From NCBI GenBank assembly GCA_016845105.1, contig JAERTF010000164.1, positions 25,796 through 89,795 on the forward strand: a stretch of DNA of 64,000 bases, in the 5' to 3' direction. The notes beneath the pieces are model-generated. The model was not told the origin of the DNA. It did no database searches and worked only from the letters and a program-made list of their open reading frames with translations. Shown one piece after another: positions 24,682 through 34,402 of this stretch (its first letter is position 1; each line of letters opens with the position of its first letter). The DNA is from Bacteroidota bacterium. Lineage in GTDB: Bacteria; Bacteroidota; Bacteroidia; Bacteroidales; F082. The position numbers were made by a program, and so were the translations under genes.

Positions 24682-26943
24682 TTACTTTTTCTTTTTCCCT
24701 TTAAAGATTTTATCAAAGAACCTTCTTATTCCGCTTTTCTTTTTGGGTTGTTCATCTTTTTTCTTACTCTCAACTTCATGATTCTTTTCAACATCCATAT
24801 CAGTTACCCTGTTTATAAAGCCCTTTAATCCTTTTTCAAAGAAAGGATCGCAATGGATTAGCTCTTCTTTAATATAAATATGAGAAAAATCACTTATATA
24901 TTTCTTTGATAAACCCGGGCTCTCTTCAATATCCGATAAGATATGTCCGACAATAGGAAGAGCCAGAGCTGAACCACTACCCAAACCACCCCTAAAATGA
25001 ACCTCTGGTGACATAGCTCCAACCCATGTTCCAATAACAATATTAGACGTATAAGCCATAAACCAAGCATCACTATAATTTTGAGCTGTTCCTGTTTTTC
25101 CGGCTAGATCTGAAACTATACCAAACCTATTCCTAAGCTGCTTTGCTGTTCCTTCATTAACAGCTTCTTCAAGTATCACTGTAATCTGATCAGCAATTTT
25201 TGTATCAATGATCTGGTTTGGCAACTCAACGGAGCATTCATAAATAATATTATCATCAGAATCGAGAATTCTATCAATCATTATAAGATCATCAGAAATA
25301 AAACCATCATTAGCAAATGCACTATATGCCTTTACCATATCATACAGTGAAGCATCCATAGCTCCCAATGCAATTGAAGGTGTTTCATAAATTGGGGCAT
25401 CTAATCCAAACCTACGAAGCATATCACCAACCTCATCATGACCAGTTTGAAAATACAAGTCCATTGTGGGCAAATTCATCGAGTTTGCAAGTGCATACCA
25501 TAAAGCTACAAGGGTATCCTTACTACTACTGTTATCGTAATTTCGCGGGGTCCAACCATCATAATCTTTATATTCAACAACTTCATTACTCAAGTAATCA
25601 CATGGAACAAAACTTTTTTCCAGTCCGGAAGCATAAATAAGAGGCTTTATTGTTGAAGCAACCTGACGTTTCGAAAGCACCAAATCATAAGGTAAATACC
25701 TGTAATTATTGCCACCCACCCAGGATAATACCCTACCTGATTGTGGTTGTGTAATCAGAACTGCAGCATTTAACATAGAGTAATAATGCCAAAGACTATC
25801 TGAAAAACTCATAGGGTTGTTATTGTCCGAATTCCAAGAAAAAACATCACGATTTTTTGTTTCACCAAGTCTTTTTTCACCATATTTATCCCTAACCGAA
25901 CTATACCAATCTTTCTTAATCCTGCTATTTTTCAATTCTTTGTTAAGGAGCTTCTGCATTTTCACCAATTGCTTCTTCACAGAATTTTGTGAAGACTTCT
26001 GAAGAGAAAAATCAAGTGTGGTATAAATTTTCAACCCATCTTTTTCTATATCAACGGTTTCTGGATTTTGATAATTTAGATCATCGATAATTTGCTGTGC
26101 TCTTTTTTTTACATGATAAACAAAGTAACCTGAAGGAGCTTCCTTTTGATAATTTGAGTATGATAATATCAAATCAGAATCCAATAGAGTTTTCATATTC
26201 TCTTGTGATAGATATCCTTCATTAAACATCAATTTGAGAACCTGATTTCGTCGTCGCTTGGCATTTTTAGGATTTAATCGTGGGTTATAGTATGTATTTG
26301 CCTTTAGCAAACCCACCAGTACTGCTGATTCTTGAATGTTTAAATCTTTACAATGTTTCCCAAAGAATCGTAGTGATGCAGCTTCTACTCCAAATACTTC
26401 TTCTCCAAAGGGAACCGAGTTTAAATATAATAATAGTATTTGTTGTTTTGAGAGAACATTTTCCATGCGAACAGCAATAATTGCTTCTTTTAGCTTATTC
26501 ACAGGCATTGATAAAAAGCTGTGATCATTTCTGCCATATAGATTTTTAACAAGCTGTTGAGTTAGCGTGCTTCCTCCTCCTGAACTCTTATCGCCCAAGA
26601 TAATTGATTTGAATAGAACCCTTAAATAACTGCGTCCATCGTAACCTTCATGTAGGTAAAACCTCTTGTCTTCAGTTGCAACAAGCGCGTTAATCAGATG
26701 TTCTGGAATCTCACTCCAATTTATGTTGGTTCTGTTTTCAGCGAAATATTTTCCAATAATCTCACCATCAATAGCAAATACCAGTGAGGCTTCCTCATTT
26801 TGGATAGATGATAGTTCTTCTGTAGTTGGAAATGGTCCGAATACCCCGTAGTATACTGCCACAACAAACCCAGCAAAAATAAGTATCCCTGCCAATAACA
26901 ATAGAGTCAGCCACTTAAAACACTTCTTGATAAATTTCTTCAT
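24682..26943 (-). CDS. Class A penicillin-binding protein (PBP1a family)
   Basis: 753 residues from the ATG at 26943, where MKKFIKKCFKW leads into a membrane helix; a GTG five codons upstream is less likely. The glycosyltransferase domain shows EDKRFYLHEGYDGRSYLR and GGGSTLTQQLVKNLYGR (about 85-135). The transpeptidase shows the catalytic SxxK in STIKPLIYASG, SMN, and KTGTAQ. The C-terminus is strongly basic (KKKSGIRRFF ... GKKKK). It polymerises and cross-links peptidoglycan on the outer face of the inner membrane. No peptidoglycan neighbours are seen. Confidence 0.92.
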   Translation of the reverse strand: MKKFIKKCFKWLTLLLLAGILIFAGFVVAVYYGVFGPFPTTEELSSIQNEEASLVFAIDGEIIGKYFAENRTNINWSEIPEHLINALVATEDKRFYLHEGYDGRSYLRVLFKSIILGDKSSGGGSTLTQQLVKNLYGRNDHSFLSMPVNKLKEAIIAVRMENVLSKQQILLLYLNSVPFGEEVFGVEAASLRFFGKHCKDLNIQESAVLVGLLKANTYYNPRLNPKNAKRRRNQVLKLMFNEGYLSQENMKTLLDSDLILSYSNYQKEAPSGYFVYHVKKRAQQIIDDLNYQNPETVDIEKDGLKIYTTLDFSLQKSSQNSVKKQLVKMQKLLNKELKNSRIKKDWYSSVRDKYGEKRLGETKNRDVFSWNSDNNNPMSFSDSLWHYYSMLNAAVLITQPQSGRVLSWVGGNNYRYLPYDLVLSKRQVASTIKPLIYASGLEKSFVPCDYLSNEVVEYKDYDGWTPRNYDNSSSKDTLVALWYALANSMNLPTMDLYFQTGHDEVGDMLRRFGLDAPIYETPSIALGAMDASLYDMVKAYSAFANDGFISDDLIMIDRILDSDDNIIYECSVELPNQIIDTKIADQITVILEEAVNEGTAKQLRNRFGIVSDLAGKTGTAQNYSDAWFMAYTSNIVIGTWVGAMSPEVHFRGGLGSGSALALPIVGHILSDIEESPGLSKKYISDFSHIYIKEELIHCDPFFEKGLKGFINRVTDMDVEKNHEVESKKKDEQPKKKSGIRRFFDKIFKGKKKK

Positions 26944-27080
26944 AGTATTTATTAACACATTCCAAACGCTATTTTTATAACTGATAGTATAATATTAAAG
27001 GATTATTGTTTTGATTAATTATTCGTTACTTTGTACCTCAATTGAATTAATCTAAGCAAAACTAACTAAACACATCTATC

Positions 27081-28328
27081 ATGATACTACTTCATAAAAA
27101 AACATCAACTTATTCACTTGTAATTTTGATGGCCCTTTCAATTTTTATTATTCCATCCTGTACAAAAGATAATAATGATGACCCTATCGTTTATAGTACA
27201 TATGTTAGTCATGAATTATTAGTTACTTATTCAAGCGACGGCATTAAGACTCTTTTCCAACAGGTTCAGTTACTTCATCCTGAGGTGGAGGTTCTTATTC
27301 AACAACTACAATATGATGTAGGTGTTTATAACGTAACATACAATACACCTTTTAATGGTGAAGAAATAGAAGCATCGGGGCTCGTTTGTATTCCTGTAAC
27401 TGATAATGAGGCTTTTCCAATGATTAGTTTTCAAAATGGAACAAATACAGCTCATGCAGAAGCACCCACAGTTGATTATGCAAATACACTATTTAAATAC
27501 CTTGAGTCATCTGCATCAATGGGATATATAATGTTAATTCCTGATTATATTGGGTTTGGAAAGTCGGAACAGTTTGTTCATCCATACTTGCATACCGAAA
27601 GTACTGTTTCAACGGTAGAAAACTTAATCATAGCCACAAAGGAAATGCTAAACTCTGGCATTGTTAATACAAAATGGAATAATGATGTTTACCTAATGGG
27701 ATATTCGCAAGGAGGATGGGCTACTTTGGCAAGTCATCGTTATCTAACTAACAAAACTGATCTTTCATTTTCTGTTGCAGCTTCATCATGTGGTGCAGGT
27801 CCGTATAATCTATCAACAGTTCAAAATTTTATGTTTGAAGGCGATACTTATCCACAGCCTGTTTACATGGCATATACAGGTGTTTCATATAGTTCGTTGG
27901 GATTAATTACAAATCCTTTGACAGATTATTTTAAAGAACCTTATGCAACTCCTTTACCCTCCTATTTTGATGGCACACTTAGTAATGGAGAAATAAATCA
28001 ATTGCTCAATGATACTGTATCGGTATTGGTTACAGATTCATTTTTAACGGGAATTAATACCGACCCTTTATATCAAAATTTTAGAAGCGCAATGAGTATG
28101 AATAGCGTTTCAGGATGGAACTCTGAGCAGCCCATCCATCTTTATCATGGAACAGCTGATAATTATGTTCCTCCTACAACTACTGAAGATGTGTTTCAAG
28201 AATTTGTTGATGCAGGAGCATCTGAAAAAGTATCATATTTCCCTCTACAAAATATGAACCACACAACGGCCGCTATTCCTATGGTTGTAAACTCTTTAAT
28301 TTGGTTTAACGAATTGGAAAATAAATAA
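27081..28328 (+). CDS. Alpha/beta-hydrolase lipoprotein (secretory lipase-like)
   Basis: 415 residues. A signal peptide with lipobox IPSC gives a lipid-modified Cys27 followed by TKDNNDDP, an acidic stretch consistent with surface display. The hydrolase core carries the nucleophile elbow GYSQGGWA (Ser about 209), an oxyanion-side FQNGTNTAH, LIPDYIGFGKS, an HGTADNYVPP acid region and a late His in NMNHTTAA. These traits fit the fungal-type secretory lipase/LIP-like group and related esterases. The substrate is unknown. The gene stands alone. Confidence 0.8.
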   Translation: MILLHKKTSTYSLVILMALSIFIIPSCTKDNNDDPIVYSTYVSHELLVTYSSDGIKTLFQQVQLLHPEVEVLIQQLQYDVGVYNVTYNTPFNGEEIEASGLVCIPVTDNEAFPMISFQNGTNTAHAEAPTVDYANTLFKYLESSASMGYIMLIPDYIGFGKSEQFVHPYLHTESTVSTVENLIIATKEMLNSGIVNTKWNNDVYLMGYSQGGWATLASHRYLTNKTDLSFSVAASSCGAGPYNLSTVQNFMFEGDTYPQPVYMAYTGVSYSSLGLITNPLTDYFKEPYATPLPSYFDGTLSNGEINQLLNDTVSVLVTDSFLTGINTDPLYQNFRSAMSMNSVSGWNSEQPIHLYHGTADNYVPPTTTEDVFQEFVDAGASEKVSYFPLQNMNHTTAAIPMVVNSLIWFNELENK

Positions 28329-28408
28329 TAACTTTTTTCATTTGTAATGTAACAACAATTCTAAACTGAATCAAAACTCATTCTTACATTCTGATTGAAA
28401 TTTTGTGC

Positions 28409-28416
28409 TATTTTTG
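28409..28416 (+). promoter_or_regulatory. -7 box for small membrane protein gene
   Basis: TATTTTTG matches TAnnTTTG. It lies after a possible TTG start at 28395 and before the ATG at 28434, which supports the ATG. No well-placed -33 box is seen. Confidence 0.45.
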
Positions 28417-28433
28417 TTTTCTTACAAAAAAGC

Positions 28434-28943
28434 ATGGCCTACTTTTTAAAGATAATAAATGTATTTTTTCTGTCAATGATAAAATACTTTTATACACCTA
28501 TTTACGCACATCTTATTGGTCTTGACCTAATATCTACATTGATTTCTATGATAACCGGGGGGGTGATTGGCTTTATGGTTTATTACCACTTTAGCAAACT
28601 GGTAATAATAGCTACTGCAAATGTTAAACCCATTGCCAGAAAAGTTGTTCCAAATTATTTTCAAGATAAGTATAGAGTTCATCGTGAAAAAAGAACCATC
28701 AGACGTAAAAACAGAAAACGATTTTCATGGAAAAACAGAATGCTAGTAAAAATGGGTAAAAATTATGGTATGTATAGTATTATTATTCTAACACCCATTT
28801 TAGTTTCTTTGGTATTGGGAGCATTTTTACTTAGAAAATATTATAGTCATCGACCCGAAGCAATTCCACTTATGATTATATCTATTATTGTTGAAGGCGC
28901 AATTTTAATTTGTGGATACTGGTATATGGTTGGTGCCCTTTAA
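28434..28943 (+). CDS. Hypothetical inner-membrane protein with basic cytoplasmic loop
   Basis: 169 residues from the ATG at 28434. I do not recognise a family. There appear to be four hydrophobic segments: two at the N-terminus (to about residue 62), then a strongly basic loop (HREKRTIRRKNRKRFSWKNR), then two more (about 112-135 and 147-165). The positive loop should lie in the cytosol. The gene is flanked by a lipase-like gene and an REP-like element, so context gives no functional hint. Confidence 0.6.
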   Translation: MAYFLKIINVFFLSMIKYFYTPIYAHLIGLDLISTLISMITGGVIGFMVYYHFSKLVIIATANVKPIARKVVPNYFQDKYRVHREKRTIRRKNRKRFSWKNRMLVKMGKNYGMYSIIILTPILVSLVLGAFLLRKYYSHRPEAIPLMIISIIVEGAILICGYWYMVGAL

Positions 28944-28997
28944 GTCGATATTTAAAGGATACCAAATTATCAACTTTTACCCAATTATATAAATAAA

Positions 28998-29070
28998 TTG
29001 TCATTCTGAACGCAGTAAAAAATCTCATTAAGTGAAGATTTAGATTCTTCACGGCGTTCAGAACGACAAA
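28998..29070. repeat. Inverted REP-like element
   Basis: Arm 1 (28998-29025) reads TTGTCATTCTGAACGCAG. The reverse complement of arm 2 (about 29042-29069) reads TTGTCGTTCTGAACGCCG and continues GTGAAGAATCT, so two copies of a ~28-base unit face each other around a short middle. The GTCATTCTGAACG-GTGAAGAATC type is a widely scattered intergenic unit in Bacteroidota genomes. It lies between converging genes and may act as terminator or mRNA end protector. Confidence 0.7.
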
Positions 29071-29086
29071 GCAACTAGAGTCTAGT

Positions 29087-32000
29087 CTAAAACTTTGGCA
29101 CTCGACCTGGGGTATGTGGAGCTTTCATATTATCGAGTTTGTGTTCCACGCCCGAAAGCTTATTTCCTATTGCCTCAAGTTCGTTAAGAACCTTGGGTAG
29201 CTCTTCCATAACAATGTTATAATTCTCTTTCATATTTGCTGTAGGCGTGGATGAAGATCCCCAGGAGGTCCAAACTATTGCATTTAACCTATCTCCCAAT
29301 GGCATTGCTTCGGGAGGAACTTCCTCTGAACTTGCTTTTGCTGGAGTTCCATCAAATAAAAATTCGATGTCTTTAAGCTCTTGTGCAATAGCAATCATAT
29401 TTTCCTTCAACTCGTGTGGAGCATTTACAACTGAGTGCAATGCTTGTTGTATATAAGCAGTTTGTTCAGCAAGCTCATCACGATATGTTATAGCCCCAGA
29501 CATAACCCTGTACAAATCAGAAACCTTAGCATAAAACTCCTGAGTTTCAATTGGTTGTTGGTCGGGAAGTGTTGTGTTATTCAATACCTTGGTATTGAAC
29601 TTCGTTGGAGCAACAAGTTCTTTAATTTCACCATTATGATACATCGACAATTCTACTGTGTATATCCCCGGCAATGCACGCATACTTGTTCTATCTTTTT
29701 TAAGTGGATCAAATTTATCGTTTTTTAGCCTTACCGGAGCTATGCTGTTATACCTGAAATCCCAATTAGTTCTGCTGATTCCTTTTGATGGTTTTTTGTA
29801 AATATTTCTCACAATATTTCCTTCACCATCTTTAATAGTAAATATTAAATAAGGACCTGTTTCATTTGCCTCAGCATCAAGAATATCTTTTGTTGGTTGA
29901 GGAATTGGAGATCCCTCTTTAAATAATTTTTTCTCTTGTTTTAAGCGTTTCGATTTTAACGATTTTGGTACATCTTTAATATAATATGTGAAAATTGCTC
30001 CAAAATCAGGATTGCTTGCCTGATAATAACCAGCACCTGTTCCATATCTTCCGTTACCTGATTTATTATACATTAATGCATCTTTTACAGGAAAAATTAT
30101 AGCCTCATTGTTTTCAAGGGTTTCTTCTGTTATTTCACGCAATGGTGAATAATCATCAACGATATAAAAACCACGACCAAATGTTGCAATAACAAGGTCT
30201 TTTTCTCTTTCCTGAATTACGATATCCCTAACAGCGATATCTGGTAAACCTGAACCCAATTTAATCCAATGATTTCCGCCATCAACGGAAAAATAAAATC
30301 CCATCTCTGTTCCAGTAAATAATAAGTTTTCCTTTATCGGGTCTTGTGTAATAGTATGTACAACTTCATCCTCTGGTAAATCGGCTGCTATTGAAACCCA
30401 GGTTTTTCCTTTGTCGATACTTTTCAATAAATATGGTTTAAAGTCATCACTTTTAATATTATTGAAAGATGCAAAAACAATATTTTCGTCATATAATGAA
30501 GGAAAGATATCACTCACATATGTGTATTCGGGAACACCTGGAAAACTTGAAATTTTAGTCCAGTTTTTGCCATCATCTTCGGTAACCTGTATTATGCCGT
30601 CATCTGTACCAACATAAATTAATCCTTCTTTTAATGTAGATTCTGCCAATGCAACAGCTGTGCCCCATTGTGAGGTAGAAACATCTTTTGCTACAGCACT
30701 TGCTGGCCAGTATTTACCCATTACCGGGAATTGGTTTCTGTCTTCATTACGAGTAATATCTTCACTTATAACTTCCCATGTATTTCCTCTATCAGTACTT
30801 TTAAACACTTTGTTTGCAGCAATATAGAGAGTAGTTCCTGAGTGTGGGCTCAAGAAAAATGGTGTATCCCAATTCCAACGATAAGTAAGTTCATTTTTAC
30901 GGGGAGTTGGTTTAACTTTAATTCTTTCTCCTGATTTTTTATCATATCGATAAATATTACCATACTGATATGCTGAATAAACTATATCGGGGTTATCAGG
31001 ATCAATTGCCTGCCAAAAACCATCTCCACCGAGGGTAACAACCCATTCGTCACTGGTAACACCTCCGTACTTAGTATTCTGTGAAGGTCCTCCCATACTA
31101 GCATTATCTTGTGTGCCACCATATACCCAGTAAAAAGGTTCTGTATTGTCTACATTAACTCTATAATATTGAGTTACAGGAAGTGTTGTTTTATGAATAT
31201 AGGTGCGGCCATCATCCCAACTTTCATAAATTCCACCATCGCCACCTATCATAAAGTGTTTAGTATTATTTGGATCAATCCACATGGCATGATCATCAAC
31301 ATGACGTTTACTTAATCCAACTCCTTTCCAATTCTTACCACCATCAACACTAACCCTGGATCTTGTATCCATAGAATATAACTTATTGGCATCAATGGGA
31401 TCAACCACAAGTTCACTATAATACTGACCGCTACTATTATAGCTATTTTGCTTTTTGAATGAAGCTCCTCGATTTGTGGATCTATAAACGCCACCTTTGC
31501 CATTTGATGCTTCAAACATTGCATAAACAATATTGGGATCAGTTGCACTAACAACTATCTCCATTCCACCTTTATCAACGCCAGGTATCCCTTTTTCCAG
31601 TTTATTCCAAGTAAGTCCAGCATCTGTAGTTTTATAGAAAGCCGACTCTGGGCCTCCACCAATTTTACTAAATTGACGACGACGACGCTGTTCTGCGCCA
31701 GCATAAATAACGTCTGGATTACCTGGCTCGAAACATAAGTTTGCAACTCCTGTATTTTCACTAATGAACAATACTTTCTCCCAAGTAACTCCACCATCTG
31801 TGGTTTTATAAACTCCTCTTTCTTCGTTGGGACCCCAAGCAGATCCTTCTGCTGCAACATAAACAACATCTGAATTTCTTGGATCCACAAGTATTTCACC
31901 TATGTGCCTCGAGTCTTTTAAACCCATATTTTTCCATGAACTACCTCCATCGATGGTTTTATAAATTCCATTACCATATCCCAATGCACGCTGATGATTA

Positions 32001-32359
32001 TTTTCTCCTGTTCCGGCCCAAACAACATTGCTATTATTCGGGTCCATTGCGAGTGAACCAATAGAATAAACACCATAATTATCAAAAATTGGCTTGAAGG
32101 TTATGCCATTATTTGTTGTTTTCCAAATATGACCTGATGCAACTGCTACATAATATGTACTAAAATTATCAGGGTCAACTGCAAAGTCAGCGATTCTTCC
32201 TGAAACAAAAGCAGGACCAATGCTTCTCCATTTAATTCCACTAAAAGTTGAGGAGGATAAACCTGATTTCTCTTTCTCGTCGGTTTTCTTTTTCTTTTTT
32301 GCTTCAACGGGAATAACACCTATTAGAAGTATAAGAATTGCAAGTATTGTATTTCTCAT
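29087..32359 (-). CDS. Exported Asp-box (BNR/VPS10-like) beta-propeller protein
   Basis: 1090 residues. Residues 1-20 are a signal peptide (AILILLIGVIPVEA) followed by a lysine-rich stretch. The body holds many Asp-box repeats such as IWKTTNNGITF, IYKTIDGGSSWKNMG, VYKTTDGGVTWEKV and SVDGGKNWKG, spread over roughly residues 40-720, so two sortilin/VPS10-like propellers are likely. The last ~350 residues are a non-propeller domain. This is the family often annotated as glycosyl hydrolase, but catalytic residues are not shown, so the name should be treated cautiously. No T9SS domain is present; periplasmic or outer-membrane location is likely. Confidence 0.8.
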   Translation of the reverse strand: MRNTILAILILLIGVIPVEAKKKKKTDEKEKSGLSSSTFSGIKWRSIGPAFVSGRIADFAVDPDNFSTYYVAVASGHIWKTTNNGITFKPIFDNYGVYSIGSLAMDPNNSNVVWAGTGENNHQRALGYGNGIYKTIDGGSSWKNMGLKDSRHIGEILVDPRNSDVVYVAAEGSAWGPNEERGVYKTTDGGVTWEKVLFISENTGVANLCFEPGNPDVIYAGAEQRRRRQFSKIGGGPESAFYKTTDAGLTWNKLEKGIPGVDKGGMEIVVSATDPNIVYAMFEASNGKGGVYRSTNRGASFKKQNSYNSSGQYYSELVVDPIDANKLYSMDTRSRVSVDGGKNWKGVGLSKRHVDDHAMWIDPNNTKHFMIGGDGGIYESWDDGRTYIHKTTLPVTQYYRVNVDNTEPFYWVYGGTQDNASMGGPSQNTKYGGVTSDEWVVTLGGDGFWQAIDPDNPDIVYSAYQYGNIYRYDKKSGERIKVKPTPRKNELTYRWNWDTPFFLSPHSGTTLYIAANKVFKSTDRGNTWEVISEDITRNEDRNQFPVMGKYWPASAVAKDVSTSQWGTAVALAESTLKEGLIYVGTDDGIIQVTEDDGKNWTKISSFPGVPEYTYVSDIFPSLYDENIVFASFNNIKSDDFKPYLLKSIDKGKTWVSIAADLPEDEVVHTITQDPIKENLLFTGTEMGFYFSVDGGNHWIKLGSGLPDIAVRDIVIQEREKDLVIATFGRGFYIVDDYSPLREITEETLENNEAIIFPVKDALMYNKSGNGRYGTGAGYYQASNPDFGAIFTYYIKDVPKSLKSKRLKQEKKLFKEGSPIPQPTKDILDAEANETGPYLIFTIKDGEGNIVRNIYKKPSKGISRTNWDFRYNSIAPVRLKNDKFDPLKKDRTSMRALPGIYTVELSMYHNGEIKELVAPTKFNTKVLNNTTLPDQQPIETQEFYAKVSDLYRVMSGAITYRDELAEQTAYIQQALHSVVNAPHELKENMIAIAQELKDIEFLFDGTPAKASSEEVPPEAMPLGDRLNAIVWTSWGSSSTPTANMKENYNIVMEELPKVLNELEAIGNKLSGVEHKLDNMKAPHTPGRVPKF

Positions 32360-32472
32360 AATGGTTTGATTTTATTGAAAATGTAATTTTTGATAAAAGT
32401 ATAAAAACTTATGATAATATTTTGAGCAAGGAGGATAAGTATGTGAAAAAGAAACCATCTGGCCTCTTGTTT

Positions 32473-33312
32473 TTAACCACTAATAATCAGGCCATTATAC
32501 ATTGTCATTATCACTATAACAGATATAAGTATAAATAATATTAATAGTATTATGTCGATGTAGCTATGTCTAACTGTGGGTAAGTATTTAAAATCCGTAT
32601 TTTCTGGTTTAGATGCTGTTAGAAATGGAATTAGCAATATAAGTACCGGCAGGTTTTTCATAAGTTCAGATGTGGACTCTGTTTGCCCCCCTGTTAGGAA
32701 AGTATATACTAAAACCAAAAACAATGGAATTAAAAATATAGCAATAAAAAATATAATGCGGGGTCGTGTATTGCACAAATCCTGATGTGGAAAGGACATA
32801 ATTATTAACCTGGCATTCATCATTCCAATTTTGAAAAGAATAAAAGCAAGCAATATGGATATGGCGACAAGCAGTACATTATGAATATTCATTGCCATAG
32901 CAACCTCATAGGTACCGGAGTGGGCAACAGCATCATCAATTAATATCCCAAATGCAGTATCAAAAGCAAATATATTTAACCAAAACAATACTAATATGAT
33001 CGAAATAGGTTTTTTCGTTCCAATCATAAGTATTATTAGAGAAATAATACCTACAATTACAGCTGCAATTGGTTTTGATAATAAGATAGTTACCAAGGCA
33101 TCTCGTGATATGGCATCAGCATCAATAATTGTTTGAAAATTTATCCCCCTGAGATTAACAAAAGCAGGAATATCAAAATCATATGCGAAATATAGCGGTG
33201 CAAAATTTGTATAAATAAAAACTAGTAAATATGCACATAATGCAGAAACAACAGATATCACAAATGATTTAGACAAGCTTTTGTAATCAATGCTATTACT
33301 CTGTATTTCCAT
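32473..33312 (-). CDS. Hypothetical polytopic membrane protein
   Basis: 279 residues, about six to seven membrane helices (near 18-38, 75-95, 100-120, 138-162, 183-205, 222-235, 253-275). I do not recognise the family. A conserved-looking luminal or cytosolic segment GILIDDAVAHSGTYEVAMAM lies before the fourth helix. A -7 box matching TAnnTTTG lies 25 bases upstream of the ATG. Neighbours (Tag glycosylase upstream, Asp-box protein downstream) suggest no pathway. Confidence 0.6.
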   Translation of the reverse strand: MEIQSNSIDYKSLSKSFVISVVSALCAYLLVFIYTNFAPLYFAYDFDIPAFVNLRGINFQTIIDADAISRDALVTILLSKPIAAVIVGIISLIILMIGTKKPISIILVLFWLNIFAFDTAFGILIDDAVAHSGTYEVAMAMNIHNVLLVAISILLAFILFKIGMMNARLIIMSFPHQDLCNTRPRIIFFIAIFLIPLFLVLVYTFLTGGQTESTSELMKNLPVLILLIPFLTASKPENTDFKYLPTVRHSYIDIILLILFILISVIVIMTMYNGLIISG

Positions 33313-33336
33313 TAATCAGTTTATTGATATTATTAA

Positions 33337-33344
33337 CAAATATA
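33337..33344 (-). promoter_or_regulatory. -7 box for polytopic membrane protein gene
   Basis: CAAATATA on the plus strand reads TATATTTG on the minus strand, 25 bases before the ATG at 33312. A -33 element at the ideal distance is not evident. Confidence 0.45.
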
Positions 33345-33368
33345 GTGCTCTAAAATCAATTAGCTAAT

Positions 33369-33932
33369 TTACTCATACCTAAAACAATCAACAACATGGT
33401 CATCAACCATACCTGTGGCCTGCATAAAAGCATAACAAATGGTTGTGCCAACGAACTTAAAACCTCTATTTTTAAGGTCTTTACTCATGGCATCCGATTC
33501 ATTTGTGCTTGATGGGATGTCTTGAATGGTTTTTGGATTATTTTTTATGGTAACTCCTCCGGTAAATTGCCAAATATAGTTGTTAAAACTACCGTATTCA
33601 TTTTGTATATCAAGGAAAATATTTGCATTTGAAATTGCTGATTTAATCTTTAGTTTATTCCTTATTATTCCTTCATTCTTTAACAACAACTCAATTTTTT
33701 TATCATCATAATTTGCAACTATGGATGGGTTAAAGTTATCAAAAGCTTTCCGAAAATTTTCTCTTTTTTTTAATATTGTAGACCAGCTTAATCCTGCTTG
33801 AAACGACTCCAATAATAAAAATTCAAATAGCTTTTGATCATCATGGACGGGTACCCCCCATTCTTCATCATGATACTTGATATCCTGTAAACGATTACCT
33901 GCCCATGAACACCTTACCTTTTCCTCTTTCAT
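33369..33932 (-). CDS. tag: DNA-3-methyladenine glycosylase I
   Basis: 187 residues, the usual length. The zinc ligands known from the E. coli enzyme are all present with the same spacing: Cys8 and His21 at the N-terminus (RCSWAGN, KYHDEEWG) and His179 and Cys183 at the C-terminus (DDHVVDCF). The family motifs LESFQAGLSWSTILKKRENF (about 41-60) and GFKFVGTTICYAFMQATGM are also intact. The enzyme removes 3-methyladenine from alkylated DNA, starting base excision repair. It has its own -7 box at 33958 and is probably monocistronic. Confidence 0.95.
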   Translation of the reverse strand: MKEEKVRCSWAGNRLQDIKYHDEEWGVPVHDDQKLFEFLLLESFQAGLSWSTILKKRENFRKAFDNFNPSIVANYDDKKIELLLKNEGIIRNKLKIKSAISNANIFLDIQNEYGSFNNYIWQFTGGVTIKNNPKTIQDIPSSTNESDAMSKDLKNRGFKFVGTTICYAFMQATGMVDDHVVDCFRYE

Positions 33933-33957
33933 ATTTGTGATTAATTTATCGATTATA

Positions 33958-33965
33958 CAAAATTA
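33958..33965 (-). promoter_or_regulatory. -7 box for tag
   Basis: CAAAATTA on the plus strand reads TAATTTTG on the minus strand, matching TAnnTTTG. It predicts a leader of about 18 bases before the ATG at 33932 and sits directly after the terminator of the upstream gene. Confidence 0.5.
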
Positions 33966-33990
33966 AAAAATCCCGGCATAACCGGGATTT
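33964..33990 (-). terminator. Intrinsic terminator of the small exported protein gene
   Basis: Read on the minus strand: AAATCCCGG, loop TTATG, CCGGGATTT, then a T-run. The stem is nine base pairs with no mismatch. It lies 83 bases after the stop codon at 34073. Confidence 0.8.
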
Positions 33991-34072
33991 ATATGGCTCA
34001 TTACTAACTTACTAACATGATAAACAAAAATTACAATTTTGCTGGCATAATTTTTCTATTTCTTAGTACCGT

Positions 34073-34402
34073 TTAAAGAACCGTTTTTTGAGTATTGAAT
34101 GGAATATCATCAATATATGACTCTTCCTCAAGCTCAAAATCTACTGCTACTGCTTTTTGATATTCCAATTCAACAGAAGAAAAGCTACTGTCAAAAGGTA
34201 TATCGTTTATATATTCTTCTTCATCAAAATTGAAATTTATTGAAACTGCCTTCTCATAAATTGAATTTGTGTTTTTAACTGCTATGGCATTTCCTTTAGT
34301 ATTTCCAATACTTGATATATATTTTGCTGATGCTCCAAAGTATGCTGTAATTACAATTGCTATTGTGAGGGCCAGTGTGAATTTTGTTGTTATAGTTTTC
34401 AT
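34073..34402 (-). CDS. Small exported protein with duplicated EEEYI-DIPF motif
   Basis: 109 residues. Residues 1-26 form a signal peptide (ITAYFGASA). The mature part holds two copies of an acidic motif: FDEEEYINDIPFDS near 60 and LEEESYIDDIPFNT near 93, each preceded by a KAV-x-F-x-F/L strand. I know of no function for this motif. The gene has its own terminator and long untranscribed-looking flanks, so it may be strongly expressed by itself. Confidence 0.65.
   Translation of the reverse strand: MKTITTKFTLALTIAIVITAYFGASAKYISSIGNTKGNAIAVKNTNSIYEKAVSINFNFDEEEYINDIPFDSSFSSVELEYQKAVAVDFELEEESYIDDIPFNTQKTVL

Noticed and set aside
29087-32359. Calling the Asp-box protein a glycoside hydrolase
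   Set aside because: Repeats show an Asp-box propeller only; no catalytic acid/base pair can be assigned, so the common database name is not supported by the sequence.
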